From NCBI GenBank assembly GCA_963836735.1, contig CAWIKP010000026.1:186001-250000 (forward strand): a stretch of DNA of 64,000 nucleotides. The letters are read 5' to 3'. Below, in pieces: positions 32,077-40,918 of this stretch; the first letter of the stretch is position 1; each line of letters starts with the position of its first letter. Made by a program: the position numbers and the translations under genes. This DNA is from JACCXG01 sp963836735 (GTDB lineage: Bacteria; Acidobacteriota; Vicinamibacteria; Vicinamibacterales; 2-12-FULL-66-21). The notes beneath the pieces were generated by a model. The model was not told where the DNA came from. It did no database searches and saw nothing but the letters and a program-made list of their open reading frames with translations.

Positions 32077-33201
32077 TCACTGTCCCCTCACGTACTCGGC
32101 GAGAGGATTGTCCAGATCGATGCCGAACAGGCGCGGATTCTCCCCGATGACTGCCGCGGAGACAATGTAGAACACGTAGTCGTAGGTCTGGTCCGGCACT
32201 TTGTGCTGGGCAAGCAGCTGCCAGAAGTTTCGCTCTCTCGGGTCGCGCGGCATCTTCCTCACGATGTCGATGATCCTGTGCTCACCCCAGTTGTAGGACG
32301 CTATCACCAGGAGGCCTGACGCCTCTGCGTCGGTCGCATAGATGTCCTTGATGTAGCGGGCTGCGGCGGTCGTGGCGCGCTCCCAGTCGAGGCGTTCGTC
32401 CGCCGGGTCGAACTGCGGCGTCCGCCACAGCGGACCGGACTTGAGACCGAATCTCTGGCCGGTCTCCGGGATGAACTGCCACATTCCCTTGGCGTACCCA
32501 TAACGCGTCGCCGGGCCGCTGCGCGTCGGATCGAAACTGCTCTCCTGCATCGCGAGATAGAAATACTGCGGCGGGAGCTGCCTGGCCGTGAACGTGTCGA
32601 CGATTCTCTTGGTGTATCCGCCCGCCTGCGCACGCTTGATCGAGTCGGCGAAGCGCCGTGTGGAGCGCCATTTGTCGATGTAGCGGGACACCTCGGTCAG
32701 ATAATCGGGGGGTGCGGTGAGCTCGCACTCTCCGAACAGCCGCGTGATCTTGAGGATCAGCCGATCTTTCGGGTTCAACTGGCGGCCGACCACCTTGTTG
32801 ACGTACTGCTCGTAGTTCGCCTCCATCTGGCGGCGCTCTTCCATGTAGCGCGCGAGAAGCTCGCGGCTGCGCTGGTCGCCCGTTGCCGCGACTTTTTCCT
32901 CCGCCTCGGCGATCTGAACATCCTTCTCTTTCATGTTGTAGAAGTTGGCCTTCGCTATGGCGGCAACGCCCCAGTACTTGTAAAAGGCGTACCCCGAAGT
33001 CACCACGCCCGCTGACGCGACCACGGCAATGATCCAGCGATATTTGCGCCGCTCCTTCTTGCGCTCCTCCTGGACCGCCAGGCGGATCATCCTGGTCCGG
33101 TCGCCGACGCCCTCGGTGCTGTCGTCGTGGATGTAGCGATGCACGTAGCCCTCGAGCATCTCCTGTTCGGAGGGCTCATCATCCCCGTACAGGCTCGGCA
33201 T
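32077..33201 (-). CDS. Membrane-anchored lytic transglycosylase (SLT family)
   Basis: Intact, 374 residues. A cytoplasmic basic region precedes one transmembrane helix (about 56-78), then a coiled-coil region rich in Glu and Arg (90-135), then the SLT domain. Catalytic Glu220 lies in LAMQESSFDP, followed by YAKGMWQFIPETG and the ASYNWGE motif at 301-307, so it should cleave peptidoglycan. ATG at 33201 is used. It overlaps by 23 bases the end of the FHA gene upstream, indicating coupled translation. A cytoplasmic tail plus FHA partner suggests regulated anchoring of cell-wall cleavage. Confidence 0.9.
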   Translation of the reverse strand: MPSLYGDDEPSEQEMLEGYVHRYIHDDSTEGVGDRTRMIRLAVQEERKKERRKYRWIIAVVASAGVVTSGYAFYKYWGVAAIAKANFYNMKEKDVQIAEAEEKVAATGDQRSRELLARYMEERRQMEANYEQYVNKVVGRQLNPKDRLILKITRLFGECELTAPPDYLTEVSRYIDKWRSTRRFADSIKRAQAGGYTKRIVDTFTARQLPPQYFYLAMQESSFDPTRSGPATRYGYAKGMWQFIPETGQRFGLKSGPLWRTPQFDPADERLDWERATTAAARYIKDIYATDAEASGLLVIASYNWGEHRIIDIVRKMPRDPRERNFWQLLAQHKVPDQTYDYVFYIVSAAVIGENPRLFGIDLDNPLAEYVRGQ

Positions 33202-33538
33202 CGCTTGGCGCGGGTGCGGTTGACCGGAGGCGAGGCCCCAGCTCGAGGGAAGGCCCGTCCTCACCCAGGGTCACGCGGATACCATCGCCAATAGGCGCCG
33301 ATTCAACCTGATCACCGTCGATGAGCAGCCCGTTGCGGCTCTGAAGGTCAACGATCGTCCACTGACCGGACACAAGCGATACCCGAGCGTGCCTCCGGCT
33401 GACGTGGACGTCCTGGATCTGCACCTCGCAGTCCGGATCACGGCCGATATGGAAAGCGGCGGAGAAGCACTGGACGGTGCCGTCGGGCAGCCGGACGTTG
33501 AGGGCCAGGGCCTCCGCGGGCTGTTCCCGCTGACTCAT
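33179..33538 (-). CDS. Small stand-alone FHA-domain protein
   Basis: About 119 residues, almost all one FHA domain: FHIGRDPDCEVQI, VSRRHARVSLV and DLQSRNGLLIDG are the phosphothreonine-binding core. ATG at 33538 is used, with 33562 as an alternative; neither has a clear Shine-Dalgarno site. It precedes and overlaps the lytic transglycosylase gene. FHA proteins read threonine phosphorylation, so kinases encoded nearby are plausible partners. Confidence 0.85.
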   Translation of the reverse strand: MSQREQPAEALALNVRLPDGTVQCFSAAFHIGRDPDCEVQIQDVHVSRRHARVSLVSGQWTIVDLQSRNGLLIDGDQVESAPIGDGIRVTLGEDGPSLELGPRLRSTAPAPSDAEPVRG

Positions 33539-33691
33539 GTGTGTGGGGCGCATCGCGGCCACGTCGGTCTACACATCTCCCGCAGGCATATGTGTTGTAG
33601 ACGAATCAGCGGGTCGGGCCGCCTCATCCCTAGGTGTGCCCGCGCGAGTCGGCCGGATGAGGTGCGCCAGGGCCGACGTCGAGCTACAGGG

Positions 33692-34138
33692 TCAGGGTTT
33701 CGGGCAGGGCGGTGTCGACGTGGGTCTGACCGTAATCGACTGGGGGCCGGACGCTTTCGTCCCCTTGTCGTTGACGACGGTCAGGGTCACCAGGTAGATC
33801 CCGGTCTTCACGAAATCGTGCGTCACGGTCACGCCGGTCTTTGTCGGGTCGCCGTCGCCGAAGTCCCAGGTGTAGCTGACGATGGTGTGCGGACCGTCGG
33901 CGTCCGTTCCGCCGACCGAGGTGGAGCCGTTGAAGTTCACGACCTGGCACTCTTCCGGCGTGACCGGCGAGAAGAGGAACTTCGCTTCGGTCGGAATCGG
34001 AATGGTCGTCGTGGTCACCGGGATGGTCGACGTCGTCGTCGTGGTCTCGGTGATCTTTACAACGCCCGGGCCGGTCGCCGTCTTACTCTGACAGCCGGCC
34101 ACGGCGAGTATCAGCGTTGCGAGTAGCAGCTTTCGCAT
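33692..34138 (-). CDS. PKD-domain lipoprotein
   Basis: Intact, 148 residues. A lipobox LAVAGC at residues 11-16 predicts lipidation at Cys16. A Thr-rich linker (residues 30-47) leads into one PKD domain with the YTWDFGDGDPT core and VTHDFVKTG near the end. PKD domains mediate protein or sugar contacts at the surface. It begins 3 bases after the stop of the beta-barrel gene upstream, so the two are co-transcribed. Confidence 0.85.
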   Translation of the reverse strand: MRKLLLATLILAVAGCQSKTATGPGVVKITETTTTTSTIPVTTTTIPIPTEAKFLFSPVTPEECQVVNFNGSTSVGGTDADGPHTIVSYTWDFGDGDPTKTGVTVTHDFVKTGIYLVTLTVVNDKGTKASGPQSITVRPTSTPPCPKP

Positions 34139-34141
34139 AAC

Positions 34142-35403
34142 TTACAAGCCCAGGTTGAGGCCGACCACCGGGGTCACCTTCGAGTGCAGACCGTTGTTCT
34201 TCACCGTAACTAGCGCGTTCAGCGACAGCAGCAGCTTGCCCTTCAGGTTGACCTTGATGCCGGGCACCAGAATGCCTTTGAGAATCCCCTCGGGAGAAGG
34301 ACGAACGACTGAATCGAGCTGATCCCGTTTGTATTGGCCGGTACCGGATCGGAGACGACGCCGTCCTCGCCGCCGTTCCGGATCTTCTGTCCGAGGAAAT
34401 CGAGGAGCAAGGTCACTTTCGGATGGGCCTCGATTTCAAAGCCCGCGGCGAACTGCACCTGGTGACGAACCTTGACCAGCCCGCCGGTCGCGGTCGCGGT
34501 TGGAACGTCGACGCTCTTGCTCCAGAACTCGAAGCCGCCCGAGAAGTGGGGTTTGAACGGCCCCTTCCCTGCGGAGAAAGCCGCCGATGCCAGCGTGCGA
34601 TACACCCCGAGGCCGCGCAGGTTCTCGCGAGAGCCGGTGGGCAGGCGCATCGTCAGCATCAAAGCCAGCCCGCCCGGGTCTGGAATTTCCGGTCCCGGCA
34701 ATTTGGCGGCCTTCACCTTGAGGACCGCCGCCATGTCCCCGATGCCGGAGAACTTCGTGTTGGTTTCCGCGATCCGAATGACTCTGCCGTTTCCGTCCAC
34801 CTGCGTGGTCACCGCGTCGAGTGTCGCCGTGATCATCGGCACGATGACGGCGACATCGACGCTCGGCGCAATGCCGATCGTTCCCGCGATCGCCAGCGTC
34901 TTCGACGTCAGATGAAAATCGCCGGTGCCGACGCGGGCGTTCGCGGGGTTCGAGGAGGTGACGGAGCCCAGGGGCAGGTTGTTCAAGCCGAACTTGCTCA
35001 GCTTGTCGTAGGAAGTCGCGCTGAAGGTCGCGCCGATGTTCACCTGACCCTCGCCGGCGGTCAGGGCCCTTTCGGCGAAGGACGGACCGAATGTCGAACT
35101 GACTCGAGCCAGCAGGCCGGTGGCGGGATCCAGCTTGAAGACCATTCCGCCTGGCGAACTGCTCAAGGGCTGGGTCGCAATTTCGAGCGCCGTCGTGAGC
35201 CCGATCGACTCGCCTATCGGCCGCAGGCCCAGCGGGTTGGCCAGGTGCACGAGCGTCTGCTCGAACGTCAGGCCCTCGACCGTCGTGACCTTCTGCGCCC
35301 ATGCCGGAGCAGCGGAAGCGAGCGTCAATATCATGACCAGGGCAGGCACATGACGCCTGATGGTCGTACCCGTCGGATGGCCCTGAGCAAGGCTGAAGTG
35401 CAT
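34142..35403 (-). CDS. Outer-membrane beta-barrel-like protein, one frameshift
   Basis: About 420 residues. A signal peptide ends near PAWAQ at residue 37. The rest consists of alternating hydrophobic strands such as DFHLTSKTLAIAGTIGIAPSV, GLALMLTMRLPTGSR and KVTLLLDFLGQKI, typical of a transporter-like outer-membrane barrel. A frame change near 34285 switches to a frame ending VGLNLGL with TAA at 34142-34144. The function is unknown; similar proteins are often labelled transporters. It forms an operon with the PKD lipoprotein. Confidence 0.75.
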
Positions 35404-35554
35404 GTTCGGTTTCCGAGAGGGATGCAAGTGCGAGGCGCAACAAGCCGGCTGCGCGTCGGCGCGGATTATTGAATGCCAAGCCATGCAAGTCAAGTCATTA
35501 CACGGTCTTCGGCCCTTGAGACGCGCGCGAACCAGGTGGCGTCGGACGCTCCCT

Positions 35555-37248
35555 TTACGAGGGTGGTTTCGTGATGCGGTAGAGCGCGAAGCGCTGATCC
35601 CGCTCGCGATACTCCCGAACCAATTCAACCGTCCCAAGCTGCAGCGCCCTTCGGCAGAACTCGGGGTGGACCGGGTCCTGAACGTTGCACCAGAAGTTCC
35701 AGTGGACGAAGACCCCGCCGGTATATCGGCCCGACAGGTATCGGACATAAGCGGGATTCTGGACAATCAGCGGCAGCTGCCCAGCGCTCGTCCCCCACAG
35801 CTGAAACATCCCCGGGTTGTGGGTCAGCACATACGAGTTCGGAGGCAGTTCCTGTGCGAAGAGTCGCGCGAACCGGACGTCGGCTCGGGCCGCCCAGGCT
35901 TCCTCGGTAACGTGCGCGCACGACCGGCGTGTACCAGAGGAAAAGAAAGGCCATAGCCGTGAAGATGAGGGTCCGCGCGGGCAGACCGTGGCGCGCAAGG
36001 ACCCGGATGAGGCGTGCCGCGCCGAGACCAGCCAGGACGGCGAGCGGCGGATAGGTCAGGAGCGAATATCGGACATCAGCGCCGTAGTTATAGCTGCCGG
36101 CATAGAACAGCAGGCCGATACCGAAGTAGAGCAGGAAATACAGCGTCATCGCCAGCCGCTCTCTGCGGTATGCGGACAGTGAGAGGCCGAACAGCGCGAG
36201 CAGGGTGAAGACGGCCGGGAATCGCTCGTCGTACGAGATAGAACAATCCGTTCACCCGCAGGTTCGAAGGGACGTAGGCGAGGGAGAACCGTGCCTGGTT
36301 CGTTCCCCAGTCTATGTGCCTGACGGCGAACAGATGGGCGATGTGCACTGACGCCAGCACGAGAAAGAGCAGCGCGGCCCACCAGCCGCGCGGCTCGCGC
36401 GCCTCGATGCGCAGCCTGGGCCAGGCGATGAGGGCCGCGACCGGAAGCACGAGGATCGACTCCGGCCGGAACTGGATGGCGTAGGCAGCACAGACCGCGA
36501 ATGCCGCGAGCGCTGCCGCTCCTCCGGTGTTCGCGTAGTACGCCGCACACACCAGGGCCAGAACCGCGGCGAGCGAGGCGGACGGCTCGACGGCGGCGGT
36601 CGCCGACCAGATGATCTGGTGCGGCGTGAGCGCGAGGACCAGAGCGGCAACAGCGCCGCCGTCCGATCCCGGAAGAGCAGCCAGACGAGAACATAGACCG
36701 CGCACACGATGGCCGCCATCGCGGCTGCGTTGACGGCGAATGCGGTCGCGCCGTGAACGCCGGTGAGCCGATAGGCCACGCTCAACAGGTGCGGGTACGC
36801 GTACGGCTGCTTGTTGTATTCGCCGCTCGCGCACTTCAGCCGACCGTACTCCACGCCGCCTTCGTTGCAGATCTGCGCCAGCTTCAGGTCGGCCAGGTTC
36901 TGGCCGATGCTCTGATAGATCTGCTCGTCGTAGAAGATGCGGTTCGTGCGCGGCGCGACGAAGAGCGTGAGGCCGACCGCCACCAGCGCCACGACTGCCA
37001 TCCCGGCGATATCGGTCCTGTCGAGATCGCGCAGTACGCCCTTCACGACCGAGGCGCCGCAGATCACCGCGAGGAACAGGCACAGCTCGAGCGACCAGAA
37101 CTGGCTGACCTTCAGGTGTTCCCGCAGCGTGCCCGTGGACGTTCCGAGCAGCCATGCGGCCAGCGCCCCGGCGCAGAGCGCCCACGCGAGTGCCACGCGC
37201 AACCCACGCGCGCTGCGACGGCGACCGGTCGGTGGCGAGGTCGATCAT
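35555..37248 (-). CDS. Polytopic glycosyltransferase (GT39/ArnT-like), frameshifted
   Basis: About 564 residues over at least four frames. The N-terminal part has several helices and the loop FYDEQIYQSIGQNLADLKLAQICNEGG, where the acidic DE pair after the first helix matches the catalytic position in GT39/ArnT-type enzymes. Further helices follow (ASVHIAHLFAVRHIDW, MTLYFLLYFGIGLLFYAGSYNYGADVRYS). A soluble C-terminal domain ends at 35555. These enzymes move sugars from polyprenyl-phosphate carriers to acceptors on the outer face of the inner membrane. ATG at 37248 overlaps the carbamoyltransferase stop (ATGA). Confidence 0.75.
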
Positions 37249-38947
37249 GCGGGACGAGTGACCAGGAAGGGACCGATCGCCAGAGCGTCCGCTCCGGACC
37301 GGAGAAAGACGTCGACGGCCTCGGCCGGAGCGCAGACCAGCGGTTCGCCGTGAATGTTGAAGCTGGTATTGAGCACCGCACCGACACCCCACCGCCGCCG
37401 CGCCTCCCGCAGCAGCTGCGCGAAGTCGCCGGTATCGCTCTCCGGCGACGATCTGCGGCCGGCAGGTCCCGTCGACGCTCATGACACCAGCCAGCTGGCA
37501 GCGGTACTCTCCGGCTACCTCGTAGGCCATCGTCATCGAACGGTTCGGTCCGCCGTCCCAGTCCGCCAGCATCCGCCGCGCGTCATTCTCGAGCAGGCTC
37601 GGACAGAACGGTTGATACCAGACACGACGCTTCAGCGCCAGGTTGAGCCGATCGCGAATGTCGAGCCGATCGGGACGCGCCAGGACACTTCGCTGTCCGA
37701 GCGCGCGCGGGCCGTATTCCATCGCTCCCTGGAACCACATCACGATCCGGCCCTCCGCCAGGAGGTCGGCGACCGCCGGCGGAACGCTCGCCGACGCTGT
37801 CGGGCCGCAAGCCCGGCGGCGCGCACGCTGGCCTCGAGCTCCCGCACCTCGTAGGACGGTCCCAGATCCAGGCGATCGAGACGGAGCCGAACGACATCAC
37901 CTGAATTCACCGAACCCAGCACCGCGGCTCCGAGCGCCAGTCCGCCGTCGCCCATGTGAGGAAAGACGTAGGCGCTTTCCACTTCCGGCATGAGCCTGAC
38001 CTGGCGTGTCGCCTTCACGTTGGACACGACGCCGCCTGCAAGCGCGACCCTGGGAAACCCGGTCAGCCGCACCGCATCGCGGACCAGGGCCTTCGCAGTG
38101 TGTTCGACGACCCGCTGCGCAAGATAGCGCGAACTGCTCGTTCGGAAAGCGCCAATGTACCTGCGCCAGCGGTCTGCGCATCGCATGCCCGGGCCGCTTG
38201 GTCTCGATCACGCCATCACGTACCCGGACCCACTCGAGCAGCGGGTTGTCGGCGTCGGCGATCGGCGCGGCGTAATCGGCCAGCGCCATGACCTTGCCTT
38301 CGTCTTCGAGCTCGCGCATGTTCAGCAGGTTCGTCACGTGCTCGAAGAAAACGCCGAGGGAGCTTCGCGCCGGCGACGTCGTGACGCGGCGCAGGTGGCC
38401 GTCCTCGAATTTCGAGATCGTCGCGGACACCCCGTCGCCGAGCCCGTCGATGGTCACGACCGCACAGGATTCAAATCCGGAGGCCCATGCCGCCGCGGCG
38501 GCGTGCGCCTCGTGGTGGTCGACGAGCTGCAGCTCCGCATGCCCAAGCGCGCATCGGGCGAGCTCCGCGTTCAGTGCGCGTTTGCTGAGCCCGCGTGATG
38601 CGGCTCCGGGCGCCCATTCCGTAATTCGGTACTTCAAACCGCGCGTGAGCCCGGCAGAGGATCCGGGAGCCGCCTTCCGCCGGCGCACCGCGTAGTAGCG
38701 TTCCTTGCTGCCGGGCCACCAGCGGCCGAGCGTCTTGGCGGGATCGGACGTCGAGGCCGCGACCAGATGAACCTGCTCGGGCGGGAGCCCGGCGAGCGCG
38801 AGGCAGGCGGCGATCGACCGCGCAGGGAAAGCAGACCTCGAGCTTGCGGCGGCTCAGGCGCTCTTCGTTGATCGCGAAACGAAGCTGTCCGTCCTGCAGC
38901 AGCGCGGCGCCGGAGTCGTGTCCGTCCCAGATGCCGAGAATGTTCAA
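37245..38947 (-). CDS. NodU/CmcH-family carbamoyltransferase, frameshifted
   Basis: About 567 residues. The TTG start gives NILGIWDGHDSGAALLQDG, the classic opening of the family. LVDHHEAHAAAA contains the metal-binding histidines, and VVTIDGLGDGVSA the ATP-binding region. The C-terminal YrdC-related part has EYGPRALGQRSVLARP and VLNTSFNIHGEPLV. Frame changes lie near 38820, 38120, 37800 and 37440. These enzymes transfer carbamoyl from carbamoyl phosphate to a hydroxyl of a sugar or natural product. It sits between a GT2 and a membrane glycosyltransferase, so a carbamoylated glycan is the likely product. Confidence 0.85.
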
Positions 38948-38979
38948 CGTCTACCCGACGCGCCGCCGGCGAAGCGCCG

Positions 38980-39723
38980 TCAGAAGAACAGGTACCTGAC
39001 CAGTGAGAGGCCGTAGCGGGGCGCGTCGCGCCACACGCGGATGTGAGACGTTCCGTGCATGCGGCGGTGCTCGTGGCTCGGGACTTCCGTCATCCGCCAC
39101 CCCCGTCTCAGCGTCTTGATGGTCATCTCCTGTTCAATCGTCGTCGTGTTTTCGCGGAGATCGAGCTGCCGGAGAACGCTCGTCCGCACGGCGCGGAAGC
39201 CATTCTGACTGTCGCTCAACTGACAGTTGAAGCGCCAGTTGATGCAGGCCGTGATGAACGAGCTGCCCGCGAGCCGCAGGAACTCGTCGAAGCCGCCGTG
39301 CAGTTCGCTCGAGCCGCCGCGGAGCCGCGATGCCGCCACGTGGTCCGCGCGATCGGCCAGGATCGGTTCGACCAGCAGCGGAATGTCTTCCGGATCGTGC
39401 GAGCCGTCCGCGTCGAGGAACACCGTGACCGGGGTGCGGATGTGCGGAATCGCGCGGCGGATTGCCTCGCCCTTGCCGCGCCCGCCGTCGGCCAGCGTCG
39501 TGGCGCCGCTCTGCTCGGAGATCGCACCGGTCCCGTCCGTCGAGCGCCCAACGACGACGACTATCTCGCTCGCGAAGCGGCGCGTCCGATCGATGACCTC
39601 CGCGATGCTCGCGGCTTCCTGCTTCGCGGGGATGATCACCGTGACGTCGGCCGCCACGTGATGCATGATGGCCCGATCCAGTCTCGTCCGCGTAATCGCG
39701 TCGGCGAAGCAGGTGACGTTCAT
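38980..39723 (-). CDS. GT2-family glycosyltransferase (polyprenyl-phosphate type)
   Basis: Intact, 247 residues. The GT-A fold opens with VTVIIPAKQEAASIAEVI, and the nucleotide-sugar/metal site is VFLDADGSHDPED. The region NGFRAVRTSVL and SHEHRRMHGTSHIRVW follow. The overall pattern is that of dolichyl- or undecaprenyl-phosphate glycosyltransferases, which would supply the lipid-linked sugar used by the membrane glycosyltransferase downstream. Its ATG overlaps the radical SAM stop (ATGA). An internal ATG at 39666 is an alternative start. Confidence 0.88.
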   Translation of the reverse strand: MNVTCFADAITRTRLDRAIMHHVAADVTVIIPAKQEAASIAEVIDRTRRFASEIVVVVGRSTDGTGAISEQSGATTLADGGRGKGEAIRRAIPHIRTPVTVFLDADGSHDPEDIPLLVEPILADRADHVAASRLRGGSSELHGGFDEFLRLAGSSFITACINWRFNCQLSDSQNGFRAVRTSVLRQLDLRENTTTIEQEMTIKTLRRGWRMTEVPSHEHRRMHGTSHIRVWRDAPRYGLSLVRYLFF

Positions 39724-40839
39724 CGCGCGGGCTGCTCCCGGGTTGCCATTGGAGATGGTGCGGCCCGCCGCCGGACGGCGAGAGCGTTTCCGAGGATGCT
39801 CTGGTAGGCCTCACACGCGGTCCAGCACTGGGGGCATTCACCTTTCCAGATTTCACCCTGCAGTCGCGCGGTCTCCTCAGCCTGCCAGATCGGCTCCAGC
39901 CGCATGCCCGTGTCGCGCAGGCGGCCGATCGGCCGCGAATAGGTGATGCACGGATAGACCACGCCCCAGGGATCGATGAAGCAGCTCGCCCGCAGGGCAT
40001 GGCACGGCATCGGCGTACGCCCGGTCTCGAGAAAGCGTTCGAGGTTCTTCAAGTACGCATTCTCGATGAGCTGCATCGGGGACCGCGCGACGCCTTTGAG
40101 CTGGCGGTACTTGCCGATTTCCACGCGAGCGGCCGATGGATCGGCGGCGACCCCCTCGCTGTCTGCATTCCCGTAGTAGTGTCCCGACTTCTGCGCAACG
40201 TTGACGTGAAGGTCGCTCACCGTCAGGCCGGGGCATTCACGCGCGCAGGCCGCAAACGTCTCGCCGAACCGGCTGACGTTGTACGCCGACAAGGTCATCC
40301 CCAGCGCGGTGACGATGCCTGGAATATTGCGGAGGGCCTGGAACGTCGCGATCTGACGGCGGAAGCCCCCCTTGATGCCGCGGATCTCGTCGTTCAGCGC
40401 CTCATCGCCATCGAGGCTCACCGTCACGACGATCCGCGGCGACGGCCGGCGGTGCGCGATCCGCTCCACGCTGCGGACGATCCGATCGGTCTGGAACCCA
40501 TTGGTCGGAAAGTGCAGGATCGCGAGCCGCGACCAGCCGGTCAGGATCGCGTCGAAGATGTCGTCGATGTCCGGCCGCAGGAAGATCTCACCGCCGGTGA
40601 GATCGACCCAGTTCACGTCCGGATTCTCCCGGACGAGGGCGCGCAGTTCGTCGGTGGTGAGCTCGTCGGTCGGCTTCCGCTGCCAGATATTGCAGGTCTT
40701 GCAGCTGGTACTGGCACCAGTAGGTCAGGCAGAGATTGAGCTTCAGCGGCGACGGAGGGCGCGTCGCGGTCGCTCGCAGGAGCGCCAGACCGAGGTGAGC
40801 CGAGCGCCCGAACTGTGTCAAGAGTCCATCCGCCGACAT
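39720..40839 (-). CDS. Radical SAM protein with SPASM-like cysteine tail, one frameshift
   Basis: About 372 residues. The iron-sulfur motif reads CQYQCKTC (Cx3Cx2C) once a single extra base near 40710 is allowed for. VDLTGGEIFLRPD is the SAM-binding GGE motif, and HFPTNGFQTD and TVSLDGDEALND follow the usual radical SAM order. The C-terminal third has many cysteines (CHALRASCFIDPWGVVYPC, ECPQCWTAC), as in SPASM auxiliary-cluster enzymes. It is the first gene of a four-gene operon with GT2, carbamoyltransferase and a membrane glycosyltransferase. The reaction is unknown; sugar or peptide modification are options. Confidence 0.83.
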
Positions 40840-40918
40840 GGGTACCGGGCCGTCTTCCCTGATGATTCGCGGCCGACGGTATCACAGGTCGCCAGGTTCA
40901 TCAGCGGAAGCCGGCCGA

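Noticed and set aside
39700..40839. Programmed frameshift in the radical SAM gene
   Set aside because: There is no slippery heptamer or pseudoknot at the site, and similar indels occur throughout the window.
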